Source of the DNA: Bacteroidales bacterium
GTDB taxonomy: Bacteria > Bacteroidota > Bacteroidia > Bacteroidales > Rikenellaceae
Direction of reading: 5' to 3'
DNA length: 64,000 nt
NCBI GenBank assembly: GCA_910574205.1
Contig: CAJSYJ010000001.1
Coordinates: forward strand, 186,001-250,000
Below the pieces are notes generated by a model, which searched no databases, was not told the origin of the DNA, and saw nothing but the letters and a program-made list of their open reading frames with translations. Position numbers and translations under genes: made by a program. This document shows, one piece after another, positions 9,889-18,701 of this stretch (positions are counted from its first letter, which is position 1; each line of letters opens with the position of its first letter).

Positions 9889-9917
9889 ATACGGCCGCAC
9901 CGCGAGTGCGGCCGTAT
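9889..9917 (+). terminator. hairpin after the DUF4301 gene
   Basis: A perfect 12-bp inverted repeat (ATACGGCCGCAC / GTGCGGCCGTAT) with a 5-base loop, but only a weak T-rich tail. It probably reduces readthrough into umuDC. Confidence 0.55.
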
Positions 9918-9976
9918 TGCTTGGCGTAACAGCCGTGCAGGAACGGTTTTTGACGAAACGCCGGTAAAACGCCGTC

Positions 9977-10414
9977 ATGAAAAGAGACGAAGACCGACTG
10001 AAAATATACCGTCCGCAGCACGATACCGACATCGAATTGCCCATGGCCGAGAGCACGGTGCACGCAGGCTTTCCCTCGCCGGCGGACGATTTCTTGGAGG
10101 GGTCGCTCGATCTCGACCGTCTGGTCGTCCGCCACCCCGAAGCGACATTCTTCGCACGCGTCGAGGGCGACTCTATGATCGGAGAGGGTATCGCCGAGGG
10201 CGACATCCTCGTGGTCGACAAGGCCGTCGAGGCATACGACAACTGTCTGGCCGTGGCATACGTCGACGGAGAGTTCACACTCAAACGGGTACGCATGCTG
10301 CACGACAAGATACTGCTCGTACCGGCCAATCCGCGCTACCCCACTATCGAAATCGCCACGGGCAGCGACTTCGCCGTATGGGGCGTCGTGCGCTGGATCG
10401 TAAAGAGGGTCTGA
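9977..10414 (+). CDS. umuD: UmuD-like S24 autoprotease, translesion polymerase subunit
   Basis: 145 residues, the usual UmuD size. The self-cleavage site context HAGFPSPADD puts the predicted scissile bond at Ala30-Gly31. The catalytic serine is Ser66 (VEGDSM) and the lysine is Lys103 (TLKRV), giving the LexA/UmuD Ser-Lys dyad. In the family, RecA-stimulated cleavage gives UmuD', which binds UmuC to form DNA polymerase V. umuC follows 3 bases downstream. No DNA-binding domain is present, so this is not LexA itself. A damage-responsive operator was looked for in 9918-9976 but none could be assigned. Confidence 0.93.
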   Translation: MKRDEDRLKIYRPQHDTDIELPMAESTVHAGFPSPADDFLEGSLDLDRLVVRHPEATFFARVEGDSMIGEGIAEGDILVVDKAVEAYDNCLAVAYVDGEFTLKRVRMLHDKILLVPANPRYPTIEIATGSDFAVWGVVRWIVKRV

Positions 10415-10417
10415 GCC

Positions 10418-11680
10418 ATGTACGGTCTTTGCGACTGCAACAACTTCTACGCCTCGTGCGAACGAGTCTTCGATCCGTCGCTCGAAGGGCGTCCGGTAAT
10501 CGTTCTATCCAACAACGACGGCTGCGTCATAGCACGCTCGAACGAGGCCAAGCGGCTCGGGATCGGAATGGGAGAGCCGTACTTCAAGCTCTCGCAGACG
10601 ATCAGGCAGCACGGCGTCAATGTCTTTTCGGCCAACTTCGCGCTCTACGGCGACATGTCGCGCCGCGTCATGAGCCTGCTTTCGCGCATAGCACCGGCCA
10701 TAGAGGTATATTCGATCGACGAAGCGTTTCTCGATCTGCGCGGCATCGACCCCAAGAAGCTCGATAGGCTCGGGCACACAGCCGCGGACACCGTCAGACG
10801 CTACACGGGCATCCCCGTCAGCATAGGTATCGCACCTACGAAGACTCTTGCGAAAATAGCCTCCAAGCTGTGCAAGCGGTATCCGAAGCTCGACGGCTGC
10901 TGCTATATGTATCGGCAGGAGGATATCGAGAAGGTGCTGCGCAAGTATCCCATAGGCGATGTATGGGGCGTCGGGGCTCGCTGGGAGCGCATGCTCCTAC
11001 GCTGCGGCGTTGCGACTGCATGGGATTTCACGCAGATGCCGCCCGAGTGGGTTCGCCGCCACATGAGCCTGGTCGGTCTTCGCATGTGGAAAGAGCTGCA
11101 CGCAGAGGCCTGCATCGACTTCGAGAACAATCATCCCGCCAAGAAACGCATCGCGACGACACGCTCGTTCGATAGGCCGGCCTCGACCCTCGACGAGCTG
11201 CACCAGCGCATAGCGCAGTATGCCGCGGCATGCGCCGAGAAGTTGCGGCGGCAGCACGGCCTCTGCGGCGAAATCACGGTATTCATCATGACCGACCGCT
11301 TCAAGGAGGGTGCGCCTCAGTGCTGCCGGAGCCGACTTGTTAAACTGTCGGTTGCGACATCGAGCACGTTGGAGATCGTCGGTCATGCCGTCGCGCTGTT
11401 GAAGTCGATGTTCAGCAGCGGCTTCGCCTATACGCGGGCGGGAGTGATACTGTCGGACATACGCTCCGACGACGCGTCGCAACAAGACCTGTTCGACACC
11501 GCCGACCGCACGAAGCACGACCGGCTGATGACGGCCGTCGACGCGCTCAATGCTGGCTTCGGACGGCACACGGTAGGCATAGCCTCAGAAGGGCGCGAGC
11601 CGTTTCGCATGAACCGCAACCACCTGTCGCCGAAATATACGACCGACTGGGAACAGATAATCCGCGTCAAGGCGCACTGA
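10418..11680 (+). CDS. umuC: Y-family DNA polymerase V catalytic subunit
   Basis: 420 residues, full length for UmuC. Motif I reads YGLCDCNNFYASCERVF with the metal-binding Asp at residue 6. The second motif, YSIDEAFLDL, near residues 97-106, gives the other catalytic acids. The little-finger/C-terminal region is present up to FRMNRNHLSPKYTTDW, which is characteristic of UmuC rather than DinB. It is translated from an operon with umuD (3-base gap). The family performs error-prone synthesis past lesions as UmuD'2C. Confidence 0.95.
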   Translation: MYGLCDCNNFYASCERVFDPSLEGRPVIVLSNNDGCVIARSNEAKRLGIGMGEPYFKLSQTIRQHGVNVFSANFALYGDMSRRVMSLLSRIAPAIEVYSIDEAFLDLRGIDPKKLDRLGHTAADTVRRYTGIPVSIGIAPTKTLAKIASKLCKRYPKLDGCCYMYRQEDIEKVLRKYPIGDVWGVGARWERMLLRCGVATAWDFTQMPPEWVRRHMSLVGLRMWKELHAEACIDFENNHPAKKRIATTRSFDRPASTLDELHQRIAQYAAACAEKLRRQHGLCGEITVFIMTDRFKEGAPQCCRSRLVKLSVATSSTLEIVGHAVALLKSMFSSGFAYTRAGVILSDIRSDDASQQDLFDTADRTKHDRLMTAVDALNAGFGRHTVGIASEGREPFRMNRNHLSPKYTTDWEQIIRVKAH

Positions 11681-11708
11681 CCCGCCTCCGGCAGAGACGA
11701 GACAAGAC

Positions 11709-11737
11709 GTCCGGGCGGATCGGAGGATCCGTCCGGA
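11709..11737. terminator. hairpin between umuC and ruvB
   Basis: Inverted repeat CGTCCGGGCGGAT / ATCCGTCCGGACG with one mismatch and a short loop, between convergent genes. There is no T-run on either side, so termination is uncertain. Confidence 0.4.
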
Positions 11738-11750
11738 CGCATATGTTGCA

Positions 11751-11777
11751 ACGTCTGTTCTGCATCAGAACAGACGT
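11751..11777. repeat. perfect inverted repeat spanning the ruvB stop codon
   Basis: ACGTCTGTTCTG and CAGAACAGACGT are separated by CAT, forming a 12-bp perfect stem. The ruvB stop (11765-11767) lies at its centre, so the last codons of ruvB form one arm. No T-run follows. Confidence 0.6.
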
Positions 11778-12781
11778 CCTTCATCCTCACGGCGGAAATC
11801 GTAACCCAGATGCGTATACGCGCGTTCGGTAGCCTCGCGACCGCGCGGCGTGCGTTTCAGAAATCCCTCCTTGATGAGGAACGGCTCGTATACCTCCTCG
11901 ATAGTTCCGGCCTCCTCGCCGACGGCGGTGGCCACGGTATTGAGACCGACCGGCCCACCGTTGAACTTCTCGATTATGGTCGACAATATGCGGTTGTCCA
12001 TGCTGTCAAGACCGCGCGAATCGATATTGAGCGCCGAGAGCGCCACACGCGTAATGTCGAGATCGATATGCCCCTCGCCCTTGACCATGGCGAAGTCCCT
12101 GACGCGGCGCAGCAGCGCATTGGCTATTCGAGGCGTACCGCGCGAGCGCAGTGCGACCTCCGTCGCGGCATCGTCGTCGATCGATATGTCGATTATATGC
12201 GCCGACCGCTTCACGATACCGGCCAGCACCGGCGCATCATAATACTCCAAATGGCACTGAATGCCGAAACGCGCCCTAAGCGGCGAGGTCAGAAGGCCGC
12301 TACGGGTCGTGGCGCCGACCAGCGTAAATGGCGCCAGCTCGATCTGTATCGAACGTGCGGCGGGGCCCTTGTCGAGAACGATATCGATCTTGTAATCCTC
12401 CATGGCCGAGTAGAGATACTCCTCCACTATCGGGCTGAGGCGGTGTATTTCGTCGATGAACAGCACGTCGCCCGGCGAAAGGTTGGTCAGCAGGCCGGCC
12501 AGATCGCCCGGCTTGTCGAGCACCGGGCCCGAAGTGACTTTCAGCTGCGCCCCCATTTCGTTGGCGATGATGTTGGCCAGCGTCGTCTTGCCCAGTCCCG
12601 GAGGTCCGTGCAGCAACACGTGGTCGAGCGAGTCGCCGCGCATAAGTGCGGCCTTGATGAATATTCTGAGATTGTCGACGATCTTATCTTGTCCGGCAAA
12701 GCTCGTAAGCGCCTGCGGCCTTATGCGGTTCTCGAACTCCCTGTCGCTCTCTATGTTCCTCATGTTCCTGTCGGTACCCAT
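11765..12781 (-). CDS. ruvB: Holliday junction branch-migration ATPase RuvB
   Basis: 338 residues. Hexameric AAA+ motor that, with RuvA (encoded at 44583), drives branch migration. The Walker A GPPGLGKT is at residues 59-66 and Walker [10 protein letters not shown] near 110-118. Sensor 1 reads [11 protein letters not shown]. The winged-helix DNA-binding C-domain includes [10 protein letters not shown] and [16 protein letters not shown]. The start [12 protein letters not shown] is supported by the -7/-33 promoter found 25-55 bases upstream. It is convergent with umuC. Confidence 0.97.
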   Translation of the reverse strand: MGTDRNMRNIESDREFENRIRPQALTSFAGQDKIVDNLRIFIKAALMRGDSLDHVLLHGPPGLGKTTLANIIANEMGAQLKVTSGPVLDKPGDLAGLLTNLSPGDVLFIDEIHRLSPIVEEYLYSAMEDYKIDIVLDKGPAARSIQIELAPFTLVGATTRSGLLTSPLRARFGIQCHLEYYDAPVLAGIVKRSAHIIDISIDDDAATEVALRSRGTPRIANALLRRVRDFAMVKGEGHIDLDITRVALSALNIDSRGLDSMDNRILSTIIEKFNGGPVGLNTVATAVGEEAGTIEEVYEPFLIKEGFLKRTPRGREATERAYTHLGYDFRREDEGRLF

Positions 12782-12805
12782 ATATCTACTGCGGATTTGC
12801 AGCTA

Positions 12806-12836
12806 CAAATATAAGATAATCTTTCGTATTTTCAAA
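12806..12836 (-). promoter_or_regulatory. ruvB promoter, Bacteroidota type
   Basis: On the minus strand, TTTG (12833-12836) and TATATTTG (12806-12813) are separated by 19 bases, an exact match to the -33/-7 consensus. It is placed 25 bases before the ruvB ATG. Confidence 0.75.
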
Positions 12837-12903
12837 TATATGCAATTTCGATATACGGAGTTGCACCATGGACCGTTATTTGCAATGAAAAAAGGCGTAA
12901 ACA

Positions 12904-12934
12904 TTGTGAAATCCAATATTAAAGTGTATATTTG
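12904..12934 (+). promoter_or_regulatory. rightward promoter-like sequence pointing into the tRNA region
   Basis: TTG (12904-12906) and TATATTTG (12927-12934) lie on the plus strand with a 20-base spacer. It would transcribe antisense across tRNA-Arg towards the regulator gene at 13093. Confidence 0.45.
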
Positions 12935-12952
12935 TTCGATAATACGATAATA

Positions 12953-12986
12953 AATAAAACGAAACGGGCGGTATAAATACCGCCCG
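12953..12986 (-). terminator. tRNA-Arg terminator
   Basis: The inverted repeat 12965-12986 (CGGGCGGTAT...ATACCGCCCG) is followed on the minus strand by TTTCGTTTTATTTATT. It starts 5 bases past the tRNA 3' end. Confidence 0.85.
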
Positions 12987-12991
12987 TCGAG

Positions 12992-13063
12992 TGACCCCGA
13001 AAGGATTCGAACCTTCATCGTAAGAACCGGAATCTTATATTCTATCCATTGAACTACGGAGCC
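12992..13063 (-). tRNA. tRNA-Arg (anticodon CCG)
   Basis: 72 bases on the minus strand fold as a cloverleaf. The acceptor is GGCTCCG with CGGGGTC (two G-U pairs), followed by discriminator A. The anticodon stem TAAGA/TCTTA encloses the loop TTCCGGT, giving anticodon CCG (reads CGG). The T arm has GGTTCGAATCC. CCA is not encoded. A promoter lies just upstream and a strong terminator 5 bases downstream, so it is a single-gene transcript. Confidence 0.95.
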
Positions 13064-13069
13064 GATGCG

Positions 13070-13100
13070 CAAAGATAATAAAATTTTCCGAAATGACGAA
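13070..13100 (-). promoter_or_regulatory. tRNA-Arg promoter
   Basis: TATCTTTG on the minus strand (13070-13077) with TTCG 19 bases upstream. The upstream half overlaps the first codons of the divergent regulator gene at 13093. Confidence 0.6.
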
Positions 13101-13725
13101 CATCGAGAGTAATTGGAGTCGTCTTGAAAGCGTAATAAAATGGGCGAACATGACAGTCAACTACTTCGCCCGTTACATCGGACTGACTCGCGGCGAAAAT
13201 CTGTACCGCATAAAACGAGGCGACAACGGCATATCGCGCGATCTGGCCGACCGCATCGTTTCGGTCTTTCCCGAGATCGACCGGGTATGGCTGCTGACGG
13301 GCGTGGGGCGCATGCTGCTTTCGGACAACGACCGCGGCGAGCAGATACCCTACTACGACAGCGAGCTCGAAACGACACTGGCCGACATAGACCGAATCGA
13401 GCCGGCAGACCATATATACATGCCCATGATAAACGGCTGCGATCTGGCCATACGCACCCACTCTCGCGCCATGTGCGAACCGGCGTGGGCGGCAATGGAC
13501 GTTTTCCTGAAAAAAATAGACGTATCGCAGATAATTCTCGGCGGCGAATATGCTCTGGTAACACAAAATTGTGTAACTTTGCGTAAAGTTCGCGCGGCCG
13601 GAAGCAACGATTCGCTGCGGCTGGTTGCGCGCAACAGGGATGAATACGACGACATGACCATGCGCCGCGAGCAGATTACCGAGGCATGGCGCGTCGTCGC
13701 CAAACTTGCAATTATAAACAACTAA
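13093..13725 (+). CDS. Xre-like HTH regulator with S24-like C-terminal domain
   Basis: 210 residues. The N-terminal 75 or so residues look like a lambda-repressor-type helix-turn-helix (NYFARYIGLTRGENLYRIKRG...ISRDLADRIVSVFPEIDRVWLLTG). The stretch WLLTGVGRML is typical of Bacteroidota phage-repressor-like regulators. The C-terminal half has the beta-rich look of a LexA/S24 dimerisation domain (EYALVTQNCVTLRKVRAAG), but I see no convincing Ser-Lys autoprotease pair. It is followed 12 bases later by a histidine kinase gene and may be cotranscribed with it. Targets are unknown. Confidence 0.8.
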   Translation: MTNIESNWSRLESVIKWANMTVNYFARYIGLTRGENLYRIKRGDNGISRDLADRIVSVFPEIDRVWLLTGVGRMLLSDNDRGEQIPYYDSELETTLADIDRIEPADHIYMPMINGCDLAIRTHSRAMCEPAWAAMDVFLKKIDVSQIILGGEYALVTQNCVTLRKVRAAGSNDSLRLVARNRDEYDDMTMRREQITEAWRVVAKLAIINN

Positions 13726-13737
13726 CGTCCGAACATA

Positions 13738-14784
13738 ATGACTATCAAAACCAAGGAATTTGCTTCGCTGCTTACCGCATTCATCGCAACGGCTATCATC
13801 GCCGCCGTCATGATCGTCTACGGTGCGCAATGGTGGATGACGCTTACCGTATCTCTCTCGGCTTATATCCTCATAGCGCTGGCGACGCTGCTCATCATCC
13901 GCAAATACGTGGCCTACAAGCTCAAACCCATATACTCGATCGTGCTCTCGCGCGACGTGCACACGGGCGAGATCGTCGACGAGCTTCGCGACAAGCATGT
14001 CGAGAACATATCGGAGGAGCTGACGGCATGGGCGACGGACAACGACAAGGAGATATCGCGGCTCAAAGACATCGAGAAGTTCCGCAAACAATATCTGGGC
14101 AACGTGGCGCACGAGCTGAAAACACCCATATTCAACATCCAGGGTTACATTTCGACGCTTCTCGACGGCGGTCTGGAAGACGAGCTCATCAACCGCAAGT
14201 ATCTCGAACGCACCGAGAAGAGCATCGACCGCCTGATAAACATCGTCAGCGATCTGGATACCATATCGAAGCTCGAAAACGACATGACGCGTCTCAACTT
14301 CGAGAACTTCGACATCGTGGCTCTGGCCAAGGAGATAGCCGACCAGAACGAGATCGAGGCGCAGCGCCATGCCATAAAGATCAACGTCAAGTACTCCGAC
14401 AGCCTGCCCTCGTCGTTCCGCGTCGCGGCCGACAAGCACTATGTCGGGCAGGTGCTGGTCAACCTTATAGTAAACTCGATCCGCTACGGACGTCAGGGCG
14501 GCGGCGTGACCAACGTCAAGTTCCGCGACATGCTCGACAAGATACTGATCGAGGTAGAGGACAACGGCGTAGGCATCGGCAAGGAGGACATAAACCGCGT
14601 CTTCGAGCGCTTCTACCGTGTCGACAAGAGCCGTTCGCGCGAGCAGGGAGGCACGGGTCTGGGTCTGGCCATAGTCAAACATATCATCGAGGCACACGGC
14701 GAGCGCATTACGGTACGCAGCGAAAAGGGCGTGGGCACGACATTCGCCTTCACGCTGAAAAAGAGCACGGCCGCAGCCGATTGA
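13738..14784 (+). CDS. sensor histidine kinase, PhoR-like, no adjacent response regulator
   Basis: 348 residues. Two N-terminal membrane helices (about 9-30 and 36-58) with almost no periplasmic loop, so sensing is probably in or near the membrane. The H-box [10 protein letters not shown] carries the phospho-accepting His near residue 125. The catalytic domain has DNGVGI near 275, FYRVDKSRS, and GGTGLGLAI near 305. The family autophosphorylates and passes phosphate to a response regulator; none is encoded nearby, so it is an orphan here. It sits between the Xre-like gene (12 bases) and lgt (26 bases). Confidence 0.92.
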   Translation: MTIKTKEFASLLTAFIATAIIAAVMIVYGAQWWMTLTVSLSAYILIALATLLIIRKYVAYKLKPIYSIVLSRDVHTGEIVDELRDKHVENISEELTAWATDNDKEISRLKDIEKFRKQYLGNVAHELKTPIFNIQGYISTLLDGGLEDELINRKYLERTEKSIDRLINIVSDLDTISKLENDMTRLNFENFDIVALAKEIADQNEIEAQRHAIKINVKYSDSLPSSFRVAADKHYVGQVLVNLIVNSIRYGRQGGGVTNVKFRDMLDKILIEVEDNGVGIGKEDINRVFERFYRVDKSRSREQGGTGLGLAIVKHIIEAHGERITVRSEKGVGTTFAFTLKKSTAAAD

Positions 14785-14810
14785 CACCCCACTAACCGAG
14801 TAAAAATCGT

Positions 14811-15746
14811 ATGATGCAAAACATATTGACAGTGGTCTGGGACTTCGATCCCACCTTCATCGACATCGGAGGTCTCGACATACGCTGGTACGGCCTTATG
14901 TGGGCGATAGCCATACTTGCCGCAAACTGGTTCGTTTCGAATTTCTGCCGCCGCGAGGGGCTGCCGGCATCGGTTTCCGAGTCGGCGTTCCTGTGGATCG
15001 TGCTGGGCACGTTCGTCGGCGCACGCGTGGGCCACTGTGTGTTTTACGAGCCGGAGGTCTATCTTCCCGAGCCGTGGCGCATCATAACCGACATCCGCGA
15101 CGGCGGCATGGCCAGCCACGGTGCCACTATCGGCATTATGTTGGGCATCTGGATCTTCGTGCGCCGCAACAAGCTGCCATACGTTTGGGGGTTGGACCGC
15201 ATAGCGATCGTCGCCCCGCTGAGCGGCGCTATAATACGCATGGGCAATCTGTTCAATTCCGAGATCATAGGACGCGTCACGGATCTGCCGTGGGGCTTCA
15301 AGTTCGTCCGTCACGAAATATCGGAGGCGCGTCATGCCGGCCTGCCCGATCCGACGGTAGCCGAAATGCCGCTGCGCCACCCCACGCAAATATACGAGGC
15401 GCTGTGCTATCTGGCTACATTCGCCATACTGGCTTGGCTCTACTATCGTCGCGACGCAGGACGCCGCTGCCCCGGACTGTTGTTCGGCGTGGCGATGATC
15501 GGCATCTTCTTCACGCGTTTTCTTATCGAATTTGTCAAGATTCCGCAGGAGGCCTTCGAGGAGGGCATGACGCTCGATATGGGACAGTGGCTCAGCATGC
15601 CGTTCATTCTCTTCGGCATCGTGATGATTGCGTGGTCGCTGCGCCGCAAGCCGGTAGTCGACATCGACGCGGTAGCCGAGAACGCCCGCCGGCAGCTCGC
15701 CGCAAAGGACAACAACGGTAACAAGCATGGTAAACGAGGTAAATAA
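14811..15746 (+). CDS. lgt: prolipoprotein diacylglyceryl transferase
   Basis: 311 residues, polytopic inner-membrane enzyme that adds diacylglycerol to the lipobox cysteine of prelipoproteins, the first step of lipoprotein maturation. The Lgt signature appears as [13 protein letters not shown] near residues 143-155, and the conserved HPTQIYEAL segment follows. The C-terminal tail is hydrophilic. Many lipoproteins are encoded in this window (18702, 19332, 43819, 48446, 49133, 51469, 52144) and would be its substrates. It overlaps the next gene by 20 bases. Confidence 0.95.
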   Translation: MMQNILTVVWDFDPTFIDIGGLDIRWYGLMWAIAILAANWFVSNFCRREGLPASVSESAFLWIVLGTFVGARVGHCVFYEPEVYLPEPWRIITDIRDGGMASHGATIGIMLGIWIFVRRNKLPYVWGLDRIAIVAPLSGAIIRMGNLFNSEIIGRVTDLPWGFKFVRHEISEARHAGLPDPTVAEMPLRHPTQIYEALCYLATFAILAWLYYRRDAGRRCPGLLFGVAMIGIFFTRFLIEFVKIPQEAFEEGMTLDMGQWLSMPFILFGIVMIAWSLRRKPVVDIDAVAENARRQLAAKDNNGNKHGKRGK

Positions 15747-16671
15747 AATAATATACAACGCCTTGACATCGGGCGAGGAGGTACTGCTGCCCGATATCGG
15801 AACCCTTTACACCGTTCGTCGGGCGGCCGAATACACGTCAAAGCGAACGATAGCGCCTCCGCGAATCACGGTGGAGTTCTCCTCGTCGCGACCCGGCGTA
15901 TCGTTAATCGACCTTATCTCCCGCACCGCAGGCATAGGCACCGACGCAGCAGCAGACATATACGAAAGGTGGAGAGACAAGACTCTCTCCGACTCTACCC
16001 TGTCGATAGCCGGCATAGGCACGCTCCGCGGAAAGAGCTTCGCAGCCGACGAGGCATTCCTGTCGACACTCAACCCGGCAGGAACGGCTCCCGTAAGGGC
16101 GGTCGGACGTCGTAGCTCTAACGGTGCGCTATGGTGCACCGCCGCACTGCTGCTCACGGTGTGTATAGGTGCGGCAGCATGGTATATGCTCTCTTACCGG
16201 CAGGCACCTCACGACTCCCGCACAATCCAAGAGCCGCAGCCGAAACGACTCGCCGCATCGTCTATCGAACAACGACACGCTCTGCCCGCAGAGAATACTG
16301 CTCCGGAAAAGAGTGCGCGAACAACGGACAAGGCCGTGTCGCCTGATGCGGAGCCGGCTACCGTGAAAGAGCCGCAGGCAGCGCCGGCCGTTACCGATGC
16401 TGCCCGGAGCGTCGCGCCCGACAATATCGAGCCGGACGCTACCGTCCGCTTCCGCGTAATCATAGGCAGCTATTCTACCCGCGAAAACGCCGAGCGCGCA
16501 ATCGCCGCCGCCAGCCGCACGCAACCCGATCTGCAATACGAAATACGTCCGCTCGGACGTCTGCACGCCGTGGCAGCATTCGGCAGCGCGACGCGCGACA
16601 GGTGCGAGGAGTTCGTTCGCAGTCATCGCCGCGACTTCCCGCAAGCATGGATACACCCCGTTAACCGCTGA
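15727..16671 (+). CDS. HU-like domain, transmembrane segment and SPOR domain fusion
   Basis: 314 residues. The first ~95 residues look like an HU/IHF-type fold of the Bacteroidota kind ([22 protein letters not shown]...PPRITVEF, then a second half-domain). A single membrane helix lies near residues 138-155. A Pro/Glu/Ala-rich linker follows, and the final ~70 residues form a SPOR domain ([20 protein letters not shown]...[15 protein letters not shown]), which binds denuded peptidoglycan at division sites in other proteins. The topology puts the HU-like part in the cytoplasm and SPOR in the periplasm. The gene overlaps lgt by 20 bases, implying translational coupling. Confidence 0.8.
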   Translation: MVNEVNKIIYNALTSGEEVLLPDIGTLYTVRRAAEYTSKRTIAPPRITVEFSSSRPGVSLIDLISRTAGIGTDAAADIYERWRDKTLSDSTLSIAGIGTLRGKSFAADEAFLSTLNPAGTAPVRAVGRRSSNGALWCTAALLLTVCIGAAAWYMLSYRQAPHDSRTIQEPQPKRLAASSIEQRHALPAENTAPEKSARTTDKAVSPDAEPATVKEPQAAPAVTDAARSVAPDNIEPDATVRFRVIIGSYSTRENAERAIAAASRTQPDLQYEIRPLGRLHAVAAFGSATRDRCEEFVRSHRRDFPQAWIHPVNR

Positions 16672-16680
16672 CGCCGCGGT

Positions 16681-17160
16681 ATGGGCATAGCTCGCATCAT
16701 ATCCGATCTGGCCGATGCTCTATACATCAAGCCCGTGTCGCGCTTCGTTACGCGCGAGCTGTTCCGCTATGCCCTCTGCGGCGCGATGAACATAGCGCTC
16801 GATGCGCTGTGGTATTTTCTCATATACCACTTCGTCATCGCCAAGCGGTTCATCGATCTGGGCTTCGTCGTCATATCGCCCCATATAGCTTCGCTGGTCA
16901 TCGTCTTTCCCGTAACGTTCTTCATAGGCTTCTGGCTCAACCGCCACGTGGCGTTCCGCTCCACGGCATACTCGTCGCGGCGACAGCTCGCACGCTACGC
17001 CCTTACCGTCGCCGGCGCACTGGCAATCAACTATGTCTGCATGAAGCTGCTGGTCGAGTCGCTGGGATTCTGGGCTACGCCCTCAAAGATGATTACGACC
17101 CTCATCTCGGCCGTATACAGTTTTCTCGCCGCCAAGTTCTACACGTTCCGCAGACAATAA
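16681..17160 (+). CDS. GtrA-like membrane protein
   Basis: 159 residues with four predicted membrane helices. The family pattern FVTRELFRYALCGAMNIALDALWYF near the start and FWLNRHVAFRS plus KFYTF at the end match GtrA/DPMS proteins, which are thought to help move lipid-linked sugars across the inner membrane. It starts 9 bases after the HU/SPOR gene and ends the lgt-containing run. No glycosyltransferase is adjacent, so its substrate cannot be guessed. Confidence 0.85.
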   Translation: MGIARIISDLADALYIKPVSRFVTRELFRYALCGAMNIALDALWYFLIYHFVIAKRFIDLGFVVISPHIASLVIVFPVTFFIGFWLNRHVAFRSTAYSSRRQLARYALTVAGALAINYVCMKLLVESLGFWATPSKMITTLISAVYSFLAAKFYTFRRQ

Positions 17161-17215
17161 CCGTCCTATACGCCGTCCCTGCAACCGGACTGCCTCTATT
17201 TTTTTTGCCGAAGTA

Positions 17216-17247
17216 TTGCATGTTTCGGAAAATAATCCGTATATTTA
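17216..17247 (+). promoter_or_regulatory. promoter of ald
   Basis: TTG (17216-17218) and TATATTTA (17240-17247) with a 21-base spacer. The last base deviates from the TAnnTTTG consensus. Confidence 0.55.
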
Positions 17248-17315
17248 TTATCGAAAACCAAATATTAGTAATCATGGTGGTTTAACGTAAAACAAATCTT
17301 AAAACTTTCAACATT

Positions 17316-18422
17316 ATGATCATTGGAGTTCCAAAGGAGATCAAGAACAACGAAAACCGCGTCGCTCTTACTCCGTCGGGTGCAAAGGAGCTGACCCGCC
17401 GCGGTCACCGTCTCTACGTACAGGCTTCGGCCGGTATCAACAGCGGATTCTCGGACGACGATTACCGTTCGGCCGGTGCCGAGATACTGCCTTCTATCGA
17501 GGAGGTATATGCCGTCGCAGAGATGATAATAAAGGTCAAGGAGCCTATCGAACCGGAGTATTCGCTCGTTCGACGAGGCCAGCTGGTCTTTACCTATTTC
17601 CACTTCGCAAGCTCCGAGAAACTCACACGCGCAATGATCGACAGCGGCTCCATTTGCTGCGCATACGAGACCGTCGAGCGTCCTGACCGCTCGCTGCCTC
17701 TGCTCGTCCCCATGTCGGAGGTTGCAGGACGCATGGCCACGCAGGAGGGCATGTATTATCTCGAACGTCCTCGCGGCGGCAAGGGCAAGCTGCTCGGCGG
17801 CGTACCGGGCGTCAAGCCGGCGAAGGTGCTCGTGATAGGCGCCGGAGTCGTAGGCACGGCCGCGGCACGCATAGCCGCCGGTGCCGGTGCCGACGTGACG
17901 ATATGCGACATATCGGTTCCGCGCCTGACATATCTGGCCGACGTCATGCCGCGCAATGTCAAGACTTTGATGTCCAACGAATACAACATACGCCAGGAGC
18001 TTCGCGACACCGATCTGGTCATCGGATCGGTACTTATCCCGGGAGCCAAGGCTCCGAAGCTCGTCACGCGCGACATGCTCGCATCGATGCAGAAAGGCTC
18101 GGTCATGGTCGACGTGGCGATAGATCAGGGCGGCTGCTTCGAGACGTCGCACGCCACCACGCACGAGAATCCCATATACGAGGTCGACGGGATCGTCCAC
18201 TACGCCGTGGCCAACATCCCCGGCGCCGTGCCCTACACCTCGACGCTGGCGCTTACCAACGCCACGCTGCCATACGCCATACAGCTGGCCGACAAGGGTT
18301 GGCAGACGGCATGCCGCGACAATGCCGAACTGCGACTCGGGCTCAATGTCGTCGAAGGCAAGGTGGTATACCGTCAGGTCGCCGAGGCATGGGGACTACC
18401 CTACCACCAGCTCGCGCTCTGA
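17316..18422 (+). CDS. ald: alanine dehydrogenase
   Basis: 368 residues, usual for this enzyme, which interconverts L-alanine and pyruvate plus ammonia with NAD. The N-terminus [20 protein letters not shown] is diagnostic. The catalytic-region segments KVKEP and YFHFAS are present. The Rossmann motif [20 protein letters not shown] lies near residues 170-190, and LLGGVPGV precedes it. It has its own promoter and terminator. A sodium/alanine symporter gene lies 3 kb away (21412-22761, opposite strand), so alanine uptake and deamination may be linked (inference). Confidence 0.96.
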   Translation: MIIGVPKEIKNNENRVALTPSGAKELTRRGHRLYVQASAGINSGFSDDDYRSAGAEILPSIEEVYAVAEMIIKVKEPIEPEYSLVRRGQLVFTYFHFASSEKLTRAMIDSGSICCAYETVERPDRSLPLLVPMSEVAGRMATQEGMYYLERPRGGKGKLLGGVPGVKPAKVLVIGAGVVGTAAARIAAGAGADVTICDISVPRLTYLADVMPRNVKTLMSNEYNIRQELRDTDLVIGSVLIPGAKAPKLVTRDMLASMQKGSVMVDVAIDQGGCFETSHATTHENPIYEVDGIVHYAVANIPGAVPYTSTLALTNATLPYAIQLADKGWQTACRDNAELRLGLNVVEGKVVYRQVAEAWGLPYHQLAL

Positions 18423-18467
18423 TTCGCAGCCCGAAGCCATAAACCGCACCGCATGCGGTTGCCTCAG

Positions 18468-18496
18468 CCCCGATGCCGGACGATCCGGCATCGGGG
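18468..18496 (+). terminator. ald terminator
   Basis: A perfect 13-bp stem, CCCCGATGCCGGA / TCCGGCATCGGGG, with a CGA loop and tail TTTCAGGTT. Confidence 0.75.
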
Positions 18497-18661
18497 TTTC
18501 AGGTTCTTGCGGCCGGCGATCGAGGCGCCCGTGGCAATCTCTGCCCCGAAAAAAATCTCCCCGACAACATATCTCACACGGTGCGGCGGTCGTTTATGTA
18601 ATGAATCGTGCAATCGGCATGGCAATCTTCGCATTCCGACGACGCTATTGGGAGGTTATGG

Positions 18662-18692
18662 TTGCTTATTGCGAATTTTTTGCTTAAATTTG
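18662..18692 (+). promoter_or_regulatory. promoter of the FKBP-like lipoprotein genes
   Basis: TTG (18662-18664) and TAAATTTG (18685-18692) with a 20-base spacer. The predicted start is only a few bases before the ATG at 18702, so the leader is very short; the next in-frame ATG is at 18708. Confidence 0.6.
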
Positions 18693-18701
18693 CGCGATTG
18701 T

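Noticed and set aside
9918..9976. LexA-type operator upstream of umuD
   Set aside because: No convincing palindrome matching a known damage box was found; the Bacteroidota box is not reliably known to me.
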